Shown: piece by piece, positions 31,269 through 43,000 of the stretch | How positions within the stretch are numbered: position 1 is the first letter of the stretch | Layout of the letters: the number at the start of each line of letters is the position of its first letter | Program-made: the position numbers and the translations under genes | The notes under the pieces: model-generated | The model's input: the letters and a program-made list of their open reading frames with translations, nothing else | What the model was told of the DNA's origin: nothing | Databases searched by the model: none | NCBI GenBank assembly: GCA_950097015.1 | Contig: CATNEN010000024.1 | Coordinates: forward strand, 4,326,501 to 4,390,500 | From: Macrostomum hystrix | Taxonomy: Eukaryota; Platyhelminthes; Macrostomidae | Length of the DNA stretch: 64,000 nucleotides | Direction of reading: 5' to 3'

Positions 31269-33390
31269 GATGTACGTAAAGATCCAAAAGATGTGTCTCT
31301 TTTTGATCAAGCAAAGGATAACTGAAATAGAGATCAGTGATTTGAAAAGTTTGGCTGTCCAAGAAATTTAATCAATATGTCCACACTGCTGCGAAATGTA
31401 TTTATTTTTAGTAAGGTAAAAAAATAAACCAATAGGTCTCTGAATTCGGACTTTCAAAAGCTAATTTTGTTTCGTTTTCATTTATGCATAAAAGCTAATA
31501 TGTGCGATGCTCTTCTTTATTATTTTAAATGATATATTTTATTATACAAAATAATTACTCGTAATAGTCTTCGTCTTCGTTTAAGAAAATAATGTCTTCG
31601 TTTTTTATGTATACCAAACTATTTTATCATTATAAAGAAATATATATACAGGAATGTTCTGTTCAATACATATGTTAGGCTTTACATTAAATTTTGACCA
31701 TTTTTCGACTAAGCAAGAAAACTTGAGATATTTTGACCTTTGAACTATTTTTTAAACATTTTTTAAATCGCCTTAAAAGCTTGATGACTTTTTCGAATCC
31801 ATGAGATATTGAACTCCAAATCTTTGATTTCCACATTTTATTAAGTAAGTTCTCTCAAAAAAACGACTCAGTTTGCAACAAAATATTTGGTTTATCTAAT
31901 GTAGCTACATAATACCCAGACTATTCTGATAATTAAATAAAGCCTGGGCCTGTGCTCAACATGTTCAGTATAGCAAAACATGAAAAGGAAACATTTTAGG
32001 AAATAATTATTTTAACACATAAAAACTGTATATAAGCAAATCTAAAAGGAACATCATAATTTTAAATACAGCTCAACCGCATAGGCCTATTCGATGTAAA
32101 ATTTTAAATTACATAACACAGCACTGATTCACGGATTCTTTGAACATAAAAATGCGGATTTCGCCTATCGAATCATTGCAGAAAAGCAAATAACTCTATG
32201 AAACAAAAGCTTTTTAATGTTATCAAATAAGTTATAAAAACTTTTTGTATGCTTTTTGTAATTCTCGGGATGCAATTGTATCCCTAGCGTTGTAAATAGT
32301 TTAAAGCTTTTGTTATAATAAGAAACAAAATAATTTTGATGCCGTTAAACTATCATTAAGTGTAGTGTCCGTATTTGATAGGCTTTACATAGTATTAAAA
32401 AAAATTGTTTTCTGCAACTTTATTAAATGCAAATAATTTTGAAATCATTTTATATCATTTTTTTCTAAATTTGTGAATTTTTTAAAAACTTTTTTACTTC
32501 TTTAGCACAGCTGCGGCTGAGCCACTCGACTGCCCAAATGGTTAGTTGTGCCTTTTATATACCTAATTTTATTTACCTATTTTAGCTATAATTCATCGAG
32601 GATTCAAAACTAGAGTAATGAGATGGCTTTCATTTGCAATTGTTAATGCATATTACGTTTTTTGTGCCCGAATCAATTCTGATTAGTGGTATAACTTCTA
32701 GATAGTGTCAAGGTATAATACATGCATGTTCTCGTGTTAACATGTAATGAGTAAAGGATCTGAACTTGTCGTTACTTGAAAACTTCATCGGTATTGTTGT
32801 TGACATCATTTAAACATTCTAAAAGCGATCGAAAAATGTTTTGTCCTCGTTTCTAGCAATTTTCATATCACTACAGTAGTGTGTAATTGGAAGTATAGTG
32901 TTTTCGCCTGCAACAGTATTATCAAATCTCGCCTTCTTTACCCTTACTTGCGGCAACTTCGATTAAAATAGATAGCTGTACTTATATATGCACTCAACAA
33001 CTTACAACACTTTTGTATTACGAGCGTAGCTTATCGTTTTTGTCCTGAGTGTAGCGCTCTCTTCTTGACTTTTAAGGCAGTGTAAGTTTAGTTAGTATTT
33101 CTACTGCTGCCCTTTTCATAAGCCACTCACTCTCTACCCTATTCTATTTCGTCTTACGACCCCATATCAAGATGATTATACTCTAATAGGCCACCCATGT
33201 TTCGGCAGCTTTTACTATCGCGGCACGTTACACTTTCTGGTTCGCTATCTGGTTTTGAGGGGGTTCTGAAAACTATGCAATGTTACTAAGCAATGTCTCT
33301 ATTGAGCAAGTCAAGGGCTCATATATAAATTTATATATATATGTGTGTAGGTCAATCGGTCTCACACTAATACTAGTGGCATTCATTCGA
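31269..33390. other. AT-rich divergent intergenic region
   Basis: Two kilobases of A/T-rich sequence between the TTLL5 5' end (-) and the SLC43-type gene (+). No exon, RNA gene or repeat is supported; it presumably contains both promoters. A cluster of TATATATA-like runs lies at about 33325-33345, shortly before the SLC43 acceptor. Confidence 0.5.
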
Positions 33391-33410
33391 CAGGCGAAAA
33401 AATATCAACC

Positions 33411-36400
33411 ATGCCAAACAATGCAGATAATAAGCCGCCTCGGATGTTTCGGATCGTCATCACCATCGGGCTTGCGATGCTGGAAACCCTGTTATTCTCC
33501 GGTGTGTCCTACGGCGTTATCTCCCTGGTGCCCATGCTGATTGACCGCGGCGTCTATGGCCACTTGTGCGCCAATTCCACCGATGCCAACTCCACAGTCA
33601 GCAGTTGTTCGGCCACTCGGGAACAGGTGACACTGGCTTTCACCGTCACTCAGGTGGTGACTCCGTTCGGCAATCTGGCCTCCGGCCTCATTCTCGACAG
33701 GCTGGGATTTCGGGCTACCAAGGCTGCGGCAGCTGTGCTTTTCGGTTTGGGCAGTCTCTGCTTCACCCTGGTGCAGCCCGGTAAGCAGCATTGGGGCAGG
33801 GCGGGACAAATTGGGGAATTGGCTACTCGTAGATGAGTAGCGGCAGCTCAAGCAATCTACTTTCGGTAGATTTAGGTGGGTTCGCCTTACGATCTAATCT
33901 ACTCGTACTAAACATAGAACTAATTTAACTTTTACAGATTAAAAACTGGGACCTTTAGTATTAACACGGATGAAAATATTTGCAGGAGGTTGTGAGCACT
34001 AATGTATCATTTAGCGACGGCCAGCGAGGAGGCAACTCTGCCCAGTGCGCTGATCCCTGAGCTCTATGAGCACATTACACGCATGTGAAAACGTACGCAG
34101 GCACACACTTAAACAGGTGCGTACATCTGCTACGACTTTCACACCGTCCAGCAATGTACACTCTCACTGTGCCTTAGGTGGCCCTCGTGAGCGCAAATTA
34201 CACGACAAACCAACAGTCTTCTCACCACTGCAGCTACGGCTGAAATGAATGTGCGAACTCGAACTCAGGCACACTCGCTGCGCGACTAACCCCGCCCATA
34301 CGCTGCCCATATTCTCCTATTTATTTTGCAGGTGTTGACTGGTTAATCTTTCCCGGCACAATGATGCTGGGCATCTCGGGCATCCAGCTGATCATGTGCA
34401 ACCTGCAGCTGGCGCCAATGGTAACGATTCCATTCGTGGTCGCTTCCATTATTAGCGGCCTCTTTGACGCGTGCACCATGGTGACATCGGCACTGGTGGT
34501 GAGTTCATTTGGAGTTTGTCTACTGTGATTGGTTGGGAGGAAAGTATGCTCGGGATTGAGTGCGCACTATAGGTCGAAAATTGATCAATTGAGGCAGAAC
34601 TTAGACTCCCGGAAAAAGCACCAGCGATCTACTAAATACTCGTATAATTACATCCGCATAGATAATAGTAATAATTATTGCAGGAGGGCTGCGGGCAATG
34701 GCACATCATTTGGTGACACTAGGCCGGCAATTCTGCCCATTTCGCTGACTCCTGAGCACACATGCACACAGATACGCAGGCACACGCTCACGCAGGTGTG
34801 TACATCTGCCCTGACTTTCTCATCGTCAGGCAGTGTACACTTCACTGTGCCTTGGAGTTTGTCCCTTAAGGGCGTAAATTGCACGACAAGCCCCCAAGCC
34901 TTCTCTCAGCGGCCGCGCCCCAAATAAATGTGGCCTCGCCGTGGAATCGAGCTCAGGGACCTTGGTGCGAGTGGCACACGCGTTAGACCAACCCCTAATC
35001 TTCCGCATCGAATGATGACATCCGTCGGATGTCTCAGCAAATCTCGCAGGCCGGGATCAGCAGCTACGTGGCATTCGGTGTCTTCACCGGCCTTGGTGTG
35101 CTCACCATCTGCCTGACCATCGTACTCTACCCGGGCAAGCACAGTGTGCTCCGAGTCGAAACCGAGTTAGCGACGAAGACCGGGGACAGGGTTCATCGCC
35201 AAAGCACCGAGGAACAACCACAAAAACAGCTAGAGAAGAGGAAGGAATCAGCCGAGAAAGTTTCTGAGGAATCGACTGAAGAGGCAAGTAATGTATCCCA
35301 TTGCGCCTAAAAATATTCTCTGCTATTATACTAAATTTCGATCGGACTCTGTCTGACCGTTTGTTCGATAATTCGTAGGACATGGATGGCTGAAACTTAA
35401 TGGGACTAGCGTTGAACGGTCAAGCAAAAACTCTACGTGTCATAGGCTACTTGTTTATTCCATTATTTTAATTCCATCATTTTGAAAAAACAGAAAACAT
35501 TGTTTCTCGACCTTCTCTTGATACATGTTTGCTCCAGACCGACACTTGGCTAAAAAATGACTTCGGTTAAATGAGTTGCGTCAACAGTATGTGCCTATCT
35601 GTTTAGTGTATTTTCTCTCCAGCGGAGGGCGCTCAAATGAAACCTGTTAAAATTGTACATAACTCAGATTGAGTGGAGCAGGTGCGTGATGCGGTCTACT
35701 ACTAAGGCGGGTCTGTTCAATTCAATAAATAACAGCGTACACTCACTGGGCTAGAGGAGGTGGGGGAGAGAATATTAAATTAATTTCAATTCGCACCTCT
35801 GACTTAAAGGCATGTGCTTACAAAAATGGGAGACCTGGGCATCGCTGTCCTCAAATGGAGTGTTTTGAGTTCACCTGATTGGTTTGTCGATTGCCTCGTC
35901 GATTTACTAATTTTGCTGGGTAATATTGGTTCTCTTCTGCTGGGGGGACATTGGTTCTCTTCTGCTGGGGGGACATTGGTTCTCTTCTGCTGGGGGACAT
36001 TGGTTCTCTTCTGCTGGGGGGACATTGGTTCTCTTCTGCTGGGGGACATTGGTTCTCTTCTGCTGGGGGACATTGGTTCTCTTCTGCTGGGGGGACATTC
36101 GTTCTCTGTTGCTGGGGAGGGACATTTGTTATCTTCTGCTGGGGGACATTGGTTCTCTTCTGCTGGGGGACATTGGTTCTCTTCTGCTGGGGGACATTGG
36201 TTCTCTTCTGCTGGGGGACATTGGTCCACTAATTGCTCTAAACTCCATCGGTTTGTGCTCGTAAACAGTCGTGCTGTGCCGGCCTGCGATTTCTGCTCAC
36301 AACCGACTTCTTCCTGATGATCGTGTGGATGATATGCAACAATCTGCGCCTCAACTACTTCTTCGGCTCGTTGAACGCCTACGTTGACCTAATCACCGAT

Positions 36401-39187
36401 GGCGACAGAAATTCCGCGCAGTATTATGTCACAATGTTCGGCTACTTTTTCCTGGCTAGTCCGCTGATATCGATGCTGCCTGGAGCCATTCTGGACCTGC
36501 AGAAACGCTTCATTCCGACTCGTGAGTCGCTCGCCAGCTTGCTCACAGATGTCAGGGCGAGATTATGAGGCATGAGTGACTGTCACCGATGTAGGGACTG
36601 TGACTGTCACCGGTGTAGTGACTGACTGTCACCGATGTAGGGACTGTGACTGTCACCGGTGTAGTGACTGACTGTTGCCGATGTAGTGACTGTGACTGTC
36701 ACCGATGTAGGGACTGTGACTGTCACCGATGTAGAGACTGTGACTGTCACCGGTGTAGTGACTGACTGTCACCGATGTAGGGACTGTGACTGTCACCGAT
36801 GTAGGGACTTTGACTGTCACCGATGTAGGGACCGTGACTGTCGCCGATGTAGTGACCGTGACTGTCACCGGTGTAGTGACTGTGACTGTCACCGGTGTAG
36901 TGACCGTGACTGTCACCGATGTAGTGACCGTGACTGTCACCGGTGTAGTGACTGTGACTGTCACCGGTGTAGTGACCGTGACTGTCACCGATGTAGTGAC
37001 CGTGACTGTCACCGGTGTAGTGACTGTGACTGTCACTGGTGTAGTGACCGTGACTGTCACCGGTGTAGTGACTGTGACTGTCACTGGTGTAGTGACCGTG
37101 ACTGTCACCGGTGTAGTGAGCAAATTAAGGTAGTGTTATAAGGTTTACTGATGAGTACATGCAGATATTATGGGGCATTGCTGACTGCATGCATGCCTCA
37201 CCCTTGACTTTTCAGTGCGCCAGAACACGCATCGGGCCTACAAGCTGAACACGGTCACGACGCTGACTCTGACACCTCTGATTGGAGTGATCAGCTGTCT
37301 CATGATGCTGCCAAACAGCACAGGCATTCTGATCCCAGTGTATGTTGCTATGGCCGTGCACAGGGCTTTCCTGTTTACCACTCTTGGCAACTACTGTATC
37401 TCTGTGTAAGGACTGAGCATACTGTCTTTCATTCGTTGCTTCTTCGTCTTTAGGTTCGATCAGTGCAGATTTTACTGCTCTTGTACTGTTCCCACCCAGA
37501 TTCGAACCGCAGCACTTTGGCATCGTGTACACCAGCATTATCTGCACAGCGGCGCCATTCATGTTCCTGACTGTGCCGCTGACCAACTGGATGGAGGGTT
37601 CAAAAAACCCTGACGCTGTGAGTTTTGCGAACACATTTCCTTGAGTTTTGAGAACACATTTCCTTGAGTTTTGAGAACACATTTCCTTGAGTTTTGAGAA
37701 CACATTTCCTTGAGTTTTGAGAACACATTTCCTTGAGTTTTGAGAACACATTTCCTTGAGTTTTGAGAACACATTTCCATGAGTTTTGAGAACACATTTC
37801 CATGAGTTCTGAGAACACATTTCCTTGAGTTTTGAGAACACATTTCCTTGAGTTTTGAGAACACATTTCCTTGAGTTTTGAGAATACAATTCCATGAGTT
37901 TTGAGAACACATTTCCTTGAGTTTTGAGAATACATTTCCTTGAGTTTTGAGAACACATTTCCTTGAGTTTTGAGAATACATTTCCTTGAGTTTTGAGAAC
38001 ACATTTCCATGAGTTTTGAGAACACATTTCCATGAGTTCTGAGAACACATTTCCTTGAGTTTTGAGAACACATTTCCTTGAGTTTTGAGAACATATTTCC
38101 TTGAGTTTTGAGAACACATTTCCTTGAGTTTTGAGAACACATTTCCTTGAGTTTTGAGAATACATTTCCTTGAGTTTTGAGAACACATTTCCTTGAGTTT
38201 TGAGAATACATTTCCTTGAGTTTTGAGAATACATTTCCTTGAGTTTTGAGAACACATTTCCTTGAGTTTTGAGAATACATTTCCTTGAGTTTTGAGAACA
38301 CATTTCCATGAGTTTTGAGAACACATTTCCTTGAGTTTTGAGAATACATTTCCTTGAGTTTTGAGAACACATTTCCTCGAGTTTTGAGAACACATTTCCT
38401 TGAGTTTTGAGAACACATTTCCTTGAGTTTTGAGAACACATTTCCTTGAGTCTTGAGAACACATTTCCTTGAGTTTTGAGAACATATTTCCTTGAGTTTT
38501 GAGAAAAAATTTCCTTGAGTTTTGAGAACACATTTCCTTGAGTTTTGAGAACATATTTCCTTGAGTTTTGAGAAAAAATTTCCTTGAGTTTTGAGAACAC
38601 ATTTCCTTGAGTTTTGAGAACACATTTCCTTGAGTTTTGAGAACATATTTCCTTGAGTTTTGAGAACACATTTCCTTGAGTTTTGAGAACACATTTCCTT
38701 GAGTTTTGAGAATACATTTCTTTGACTTTTGTAACTTTTTTTCGTGAGTTTTTATAATCTATGAACTGACATGCTGAGTTTTATAATCTATGAACTGACA
38801 TGCTGAGTTTTATAATCTATGAACTGACATGCTGAGTTTTATAATCTATGAACTGACATGCTGAGTTTTATAATCTATGAACTGACATGCTGAGTTTTAT
38901 AATCTATGAACTGACATGCTGAGTTTTATAATCTATGAACTGACATGCTGAGTTTTATAATCTATGAACTGACATGCTGAGTTTTATAATCTATGAACTG
39001 ACATGCTGAGTTTTATAATCTATGAACTGACATGCTGATGAATCCACAGGTCAACTACATCTTGTCAGCGCTGGCCTGCGTGTCCCTGGTTCATCCGCTG
39101 GTGCTGTTGCTGAGGAATCTCCGACGCAGCGCTCGCCAGCAGGTGCAGCCAATTGTTAACGAAGCGGATCTGGACACTCACCTGTGA
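33411..39187 (+). CDS. SLC43A3: SLC43-family membrane transporter, seven exons
   Basis: A major-facilitator transporter; SLC43 members carry large neutral amino acids (A1, A2) or purine nucleobases (A3). Exons: 33411-33780, 34332-34498, 35038-35283, 36269-36521, 37216-37405, 37500-37617, 39050-39187, giving 493 residues, closest in length to SLC43A3. Exon 1 holds the first hydrophobic segment (VITIGLAMLETLLFSGVSYG), a Cys-containing extracellular loop with N-glycosylation sites, and the MFS-like GLILDRLGFRATKA loop. Exon 3 ends with a charged cytosolic loop. Exon 4 starts the second half (FFGSLNAYVDLITDGD), and exon 6 has FEPQHFGIVYTSI, like the SLC43 'EHFG' segment. The acceptor of exon 3 is uncertain (35038 or 35050). 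Its donor is GC (gcaagt at 35284). Intron 6 consists of two minisatellites. An acceptor-like CAG lies 17 bases before the ATG. Confidence 0.85.
33982..34300 (-). mobile_element. tRNA-derived SINE (family 1), old copy
   Basis: In SLC43 intron 1. The reversed 3' end tttgcaggaggttgtgagc and parts of the body and head (cgaactcgaactcaggc as B box) are recognisable but strongly diverged. Confidence 0.65.
34667..34995 (-). mobile_element. tRNA-derived SINE (family 1)
   Basis: In SLC43 intron 2. Tail aataattattgcaggagggc, well-conserved body, and a head with B box (reverse of ggaatcgagct) ending near 34995. A short flanking repeat TCCGCAT (34649-34655 region and about 35002-35008) may be the target-site duplication. 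The splice sites lie outside the element. Confidence 0.88.
35930..36225. repeat. Minisatellite in SLC43 intron 3 (24-25-bp unit)
   Basis: Twelve copies of ttggttctcttctgctgggg+gaca with one or two extra G per unit. Ends about 40 bases before the exon 4 acceptor. Confidence 0.93.
36570..37122. repeat. Minisatellite in SLC43 intron 4 (24-bp unit, palindromic)
   Basis: About 23 copies of a 24-bp unit, gtgactgtcaccggtgtagt+gacc. Each unit holds GTGAC and GTCAC in inverted order, so single strands can form many hairpins. It begins about 50 bases after the exon 4 donor. The long Thr/Val or Cys/Asp/Arg open frames it generates are not proteins. Confidence 0.93.
37619..38720. repeat. 1.1-kb minisatellite starting at SLC43 intron 6 donor (23-bp unit)
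   Basis: About 48 copies of tgagttttgagaacacattt+cct. The first unit, tgagttttgcgaacac, starts at base 2 of the intron and so includes the GTGAGT splice donor. Open frames up to 501 codons on the minus strand are repeat artefacts. Confidence 0.95.
38735..39040. repeat. Minisatellite ending at SLC43 intron 6 acceptor (29-bp unit)
   Basis: Ten perfect or near-perfect copies of tgagttttataatctatgaa+ctgacatgc, stopping about a dozen bases before the CAG acceptor at 39047-39049. With the preceding array it fills the whole 1.43-kb intron. Both units start tgagtttt. Confidence 0.95.
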
Positions 39188-39354
39188 CCTGCAGGCCAGC
39201 TGTTTGATCAGCTAATAGACACAGCTCATTCTAGGAGACCGCATCCGCATGCAGTACATCAGTCCAGTCATCTTGTTGTTTCAATTTAGGATTAGTTAGA
39301 CATTAGAATTAGTTAGACATCACTTTATTTATTGCAGTCTAACAAGTGTTCTGC

Positions 39355-39360
39355 AATAAA
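39355..39360 (+). terminator. Polyadenylation signal of the SLC43 gene
   Basis: AATAAA 168 bases after the stop codon, preceded by a T-rich stretch and followed by sequence without coding signal. Confidence 0.55.
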
Positions 39361-39574
39361 CACCATTCTGCAAACTGGGCGCTATTGTCTGTTTCGCTGC
39401 TTCACAATGGAACTGCTCGTTCAATGCTTTTGCCTTATTCACATTTCTTTCAAATCGACAATTCATAGACAAGCGAGTCGAGTTACTCGGTGCATTCTGC
39501 ATTTGCCTCAGAAGGGTGCTGAAATTGTTACGCTTAGGTATATGACTAATTAACTAGCTAAATACCGCAAGGTA

Positions 39575-39720
39575 AATAGATAAGATACATAGATACATAG
39601 ATAGATAGATAATTAGATAGATAGATAGGATAGATTAGTAAGAGTTAGTTAGTTAGTTAGTTAGTAAGAGTTAGTTAGTTAGTTAGTAAGAGTTAGTTAG
39701 TTAGTTAGTTAGTTAGTAAG

Positions 39721-39751
<31 letters not shown>

Positions 39752-39775
39752 AAGAGTTAGTTAGTTTTGTTGTTT
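39575..39775. repeat. TAGA and TTAG simple repeats
   Basis: A TAGA microsatellite followed by blocks of (TTAG)n separated by 'taagag'. Lies between the SLC43 and ADAM genes. Confidence 0.9.
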
Positions 39776-40086
39776 ATTTGTGTCTATTTATTTTTCTTTG
39801 AATTTCTTCAAAGCAGAACGAGATATATAATATATATATATAGGTTCATGATTACCTTTGCGTAGCTATAATTTAAACAAAACAGACAGAAACACTCCGG
39901 GTTTACGTAGATTTTCTTAACGACATCGACAGTTTCGTTGCGTACGATTTTAAATTAAAAGGTAATTTCGCTCTTTGCATCGGCTCTTAAGTTGGCAAGT
40001 TATAGTTCAAAATACATAGTGTTTGAAATTCTATAAATAAATTTGACTAACCCTCTGGTTGAATCACTACACCTTTCTGCATAGGA

Positions 40087-43000
40087 ATGCCAATAAGCCA
40101 TACCAGTCACTTCCATAGCCTGCTTTTTATCACATTCATCGCTAAATGTACCATTCTGCTGTGTTTCAACTGCGCCATCGGTATGTAATCACAATCATTT
40201 AAACTATTTTGAATGCGCTCAGTTTAAATTTTATTATTTTAAACGAAAACACAATTCAAAAGTAATTAGCAGTTTTTTAACAAATACAAGCTGCAAAGCT
40301 ACAAAAGCAATAATTGCCTCATAACTTCTAACTTTCTAAACTGCTATTTTAGCGGACTCAACCAGGCCATTAACCTTGCTGGCCAAGGTGAGAACATTTC
40401 AGGCCAACGATGGTCTTGAAGTTCAGCCTAGCCGGGTAAGAAAAGTCTAATTCTAATTCAACAAAATGTTACATCAATGACATTACTGTTTCTTCTTCTG
40501 TACGTGAGCTACGAGCTACAGGGGGTTGGCTTGGTGCAAATGTTTTCCATTTCCCGGAAATCATCCAAGACACATTTAGGAGTCAACAGCAGTAGCTAGA
40601 TGGGCCTCTGTGTGCTGCTGCTGCTGCTGCTGCTAAAACTGCACGCAGTCGAACGCCCAGTCTGTCGGATGAATCATCAGATGCTAAGTAAAACATGCAG
40701 TTCAATTTGTATCTACGCTCGCAGTTTCCGTTGCTATAGCTATACGGAACACTTGTTTACACAGTATACATGCTGTGTGCTGCACTCGGCAGGCTATTTT
40801 TAATGCACCATTTTTTCCATTCCAAACAGATTACTTGCTCGTACGAGTATATACTATCAGTTGTTTAGCTTCAGTTGCCTTTTAGTCAGAGATTCCAATT
40901 TAAGCGAGTGAGCACAGTGGCTAAAACGATGAGCAAATTGGAACAGTTGTATATGTTCTGTGTCATTAAACGCCATCACTCGCACTGTTACCAACCTCAT
41001 TGCGTTGAAATCTTGCGCCAACAAAGAGGCTAGAAGGTCATGCCTACAGGCCTACATATGAATCTTTGTTGAGTTGATTGGTTGAGCCTAATTGGAAGGT
41101 TGCCCTATGAGTGGAAGGTTGTCCTGTCTGAGTAAGGTTGTCTTGTCAGAGTAAGGTTGCCCTGTCAGGGGAAGGTTGCCTTGACAATGGAAGGTTAAAG
41201 GTTGAAGGTTGTCGGTGAATCTATCTATCGGAAGAAAGTTGCCCTGTCAGTGGAAGGTTGCCCTGTCAGTGGAAGGTTGCCCTGTCAGTGGAAGGTTGCC
41301 CTGTCAGTGGAAGGTTGCCCTGTCGTTGTTAAGTTTCCATGTCGTTGGAAGGTTGCCCTGTCGGTGAATGGTGCCCCTATCGGCAGAAATTTGACCCTGT
41401 CGGCAGAAGGCTGTGCCAGCTGGTACACACCGATGGTTGGAAATTGTATCAATCAGTTCGAAATTTGTGAACTCAATTTCACCGCTTCAGAAAATCGGCA
41501 GAAATTTGGTCCTAGAGATTGTTGCTATGCCATCGCTGCGCCGGTTTTCATTCTACTTAGCAGTGAGAAGGTAAGCACCAATGCACTTTTATAATGTTTA
41601 ATAATACTCTAACATTGCTGCAAGCTTTTTGTTAAATCCCTTTCCAGACCTGAAGAGTTCCCAGTTCGAATCATGGGGAGTCGATCCCGGGCCAGCAAAT
41701 CGCGCCATCGCTCCCAGTGTCACTACTCAGTGTGGCCGATTGAGTCTGGGACAGCCCAGTTGGGCAATGAGACTCAGCCAGGCCTCGTGTCCCTCTGCTC
41801 TGACCTGCTGCGGTGAGAACAGACACCCCAGAACAGAGATATCAGAACAGACACCCCAGAACAGAGATATCAGAACAGACACCCCAGAACAGAGATATCA
41901 GAACAGACACCCCAGAACAGAGATATCAGAACAGACACCCCAGAACAGAGATATCAGAACAGACACCCCAGAACAGAGATATCCGAACAGACACCCCAGA
42001 ACAGTGATATCAGAACAGACACCCCAGAACAGACACCCCAGAAGACATCCCAGAACAGACATCCCAGAACAGACACCCCAGAACAGACACCCCAGAAGAC
42101 ATCCCAGAACAGACATCCCAGAACAGACACCCCAGATCAGACACCCCAGAGCAGACACCCCAGAACAGAGATATCAGAACAGACACCCCAGAACAGAGAT
42201 ATCAGAACAGACACCCCAGAACAGAGATATCAGAACAGACACCCCAGAACAGAGATATCAGAACAGACACCCCAGAACAGACACCCCAGAAGACATCCCA
42301 GAACAGACATCCCAGAACAGACACCCCAGAACAGACACCCCAGAAGACATCCCAGAACAGACATCCCAGAACAGACACCCCAGATCAGACACCCCAGAGC
42401 AGACACCCCAGAACAGACACCCCAGATCAGACACCCCAGATCAGACACCCCAGATCAGACACCCCAGATCAGACACCCAGATCAGACACCCCAGATCAGA
42501 CACCCCAGATCAGACATCCCAGAACAGACATCCCAGAACAGACACCCCAGAACAGACACCCCAGATCAGACACCCAGATCAGACACCCCAGATCAGACAC
42601 CCCAGATCAGACACCCCAGAGCAGACACCCCAGATCAGACACCCCAGATCAGACAAGATACCCCAGAACAGACAGTCCTGCAGACAAGACACCCCAGAAC
42701 AGACACCCCAGATCAGACAGACACCCCAGATCAGACACCCTGACAGCCGAATCCAACCCTTACAGTGGCACGCTGCCAGTCAACCTGACTCACCTGGGTC
42801 ACATTCAAGCCACCGGGCATCGCATTCGGGTGGGTGACTCAAGCTGGCAGGTGTACCAGCTCAACTTGTATCCTTCAAGTGTCAGCTGGAAGCAGCGTCA
42901 AGCATTGGAATCGGCCTATGGCGTGCTGAACAAGTGGATTGCTGCAGGTCAGTATGATTTTTGTTTTAATTGACATCATTTTAAAAATAGATTGACATGC

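Noticed and set aside
31269..31310. Extension of TTLL5 upstream to 31310
   Set aside because: The codon at 31310 is TTG; the first in-frame ATG is at 31268, which I used as the start.
37212..38717. 501-codon minus-strand frame (and two overlapping frames of about 370)
   Set aside because: It lies over the 23-bp minisatellite in SLC43 intron 6; three frames are all open, as expected of a repeat without stops, and the non-repeat end overlaps SLC43 exons antisense.
41629..42837. 402-codon plus-strand frame rich in Arg/Pro/Thr/His
   Set aside because: It reads through ADAM exon 4 into the intron 4 minisatellite in the wrong phase for the next exon.
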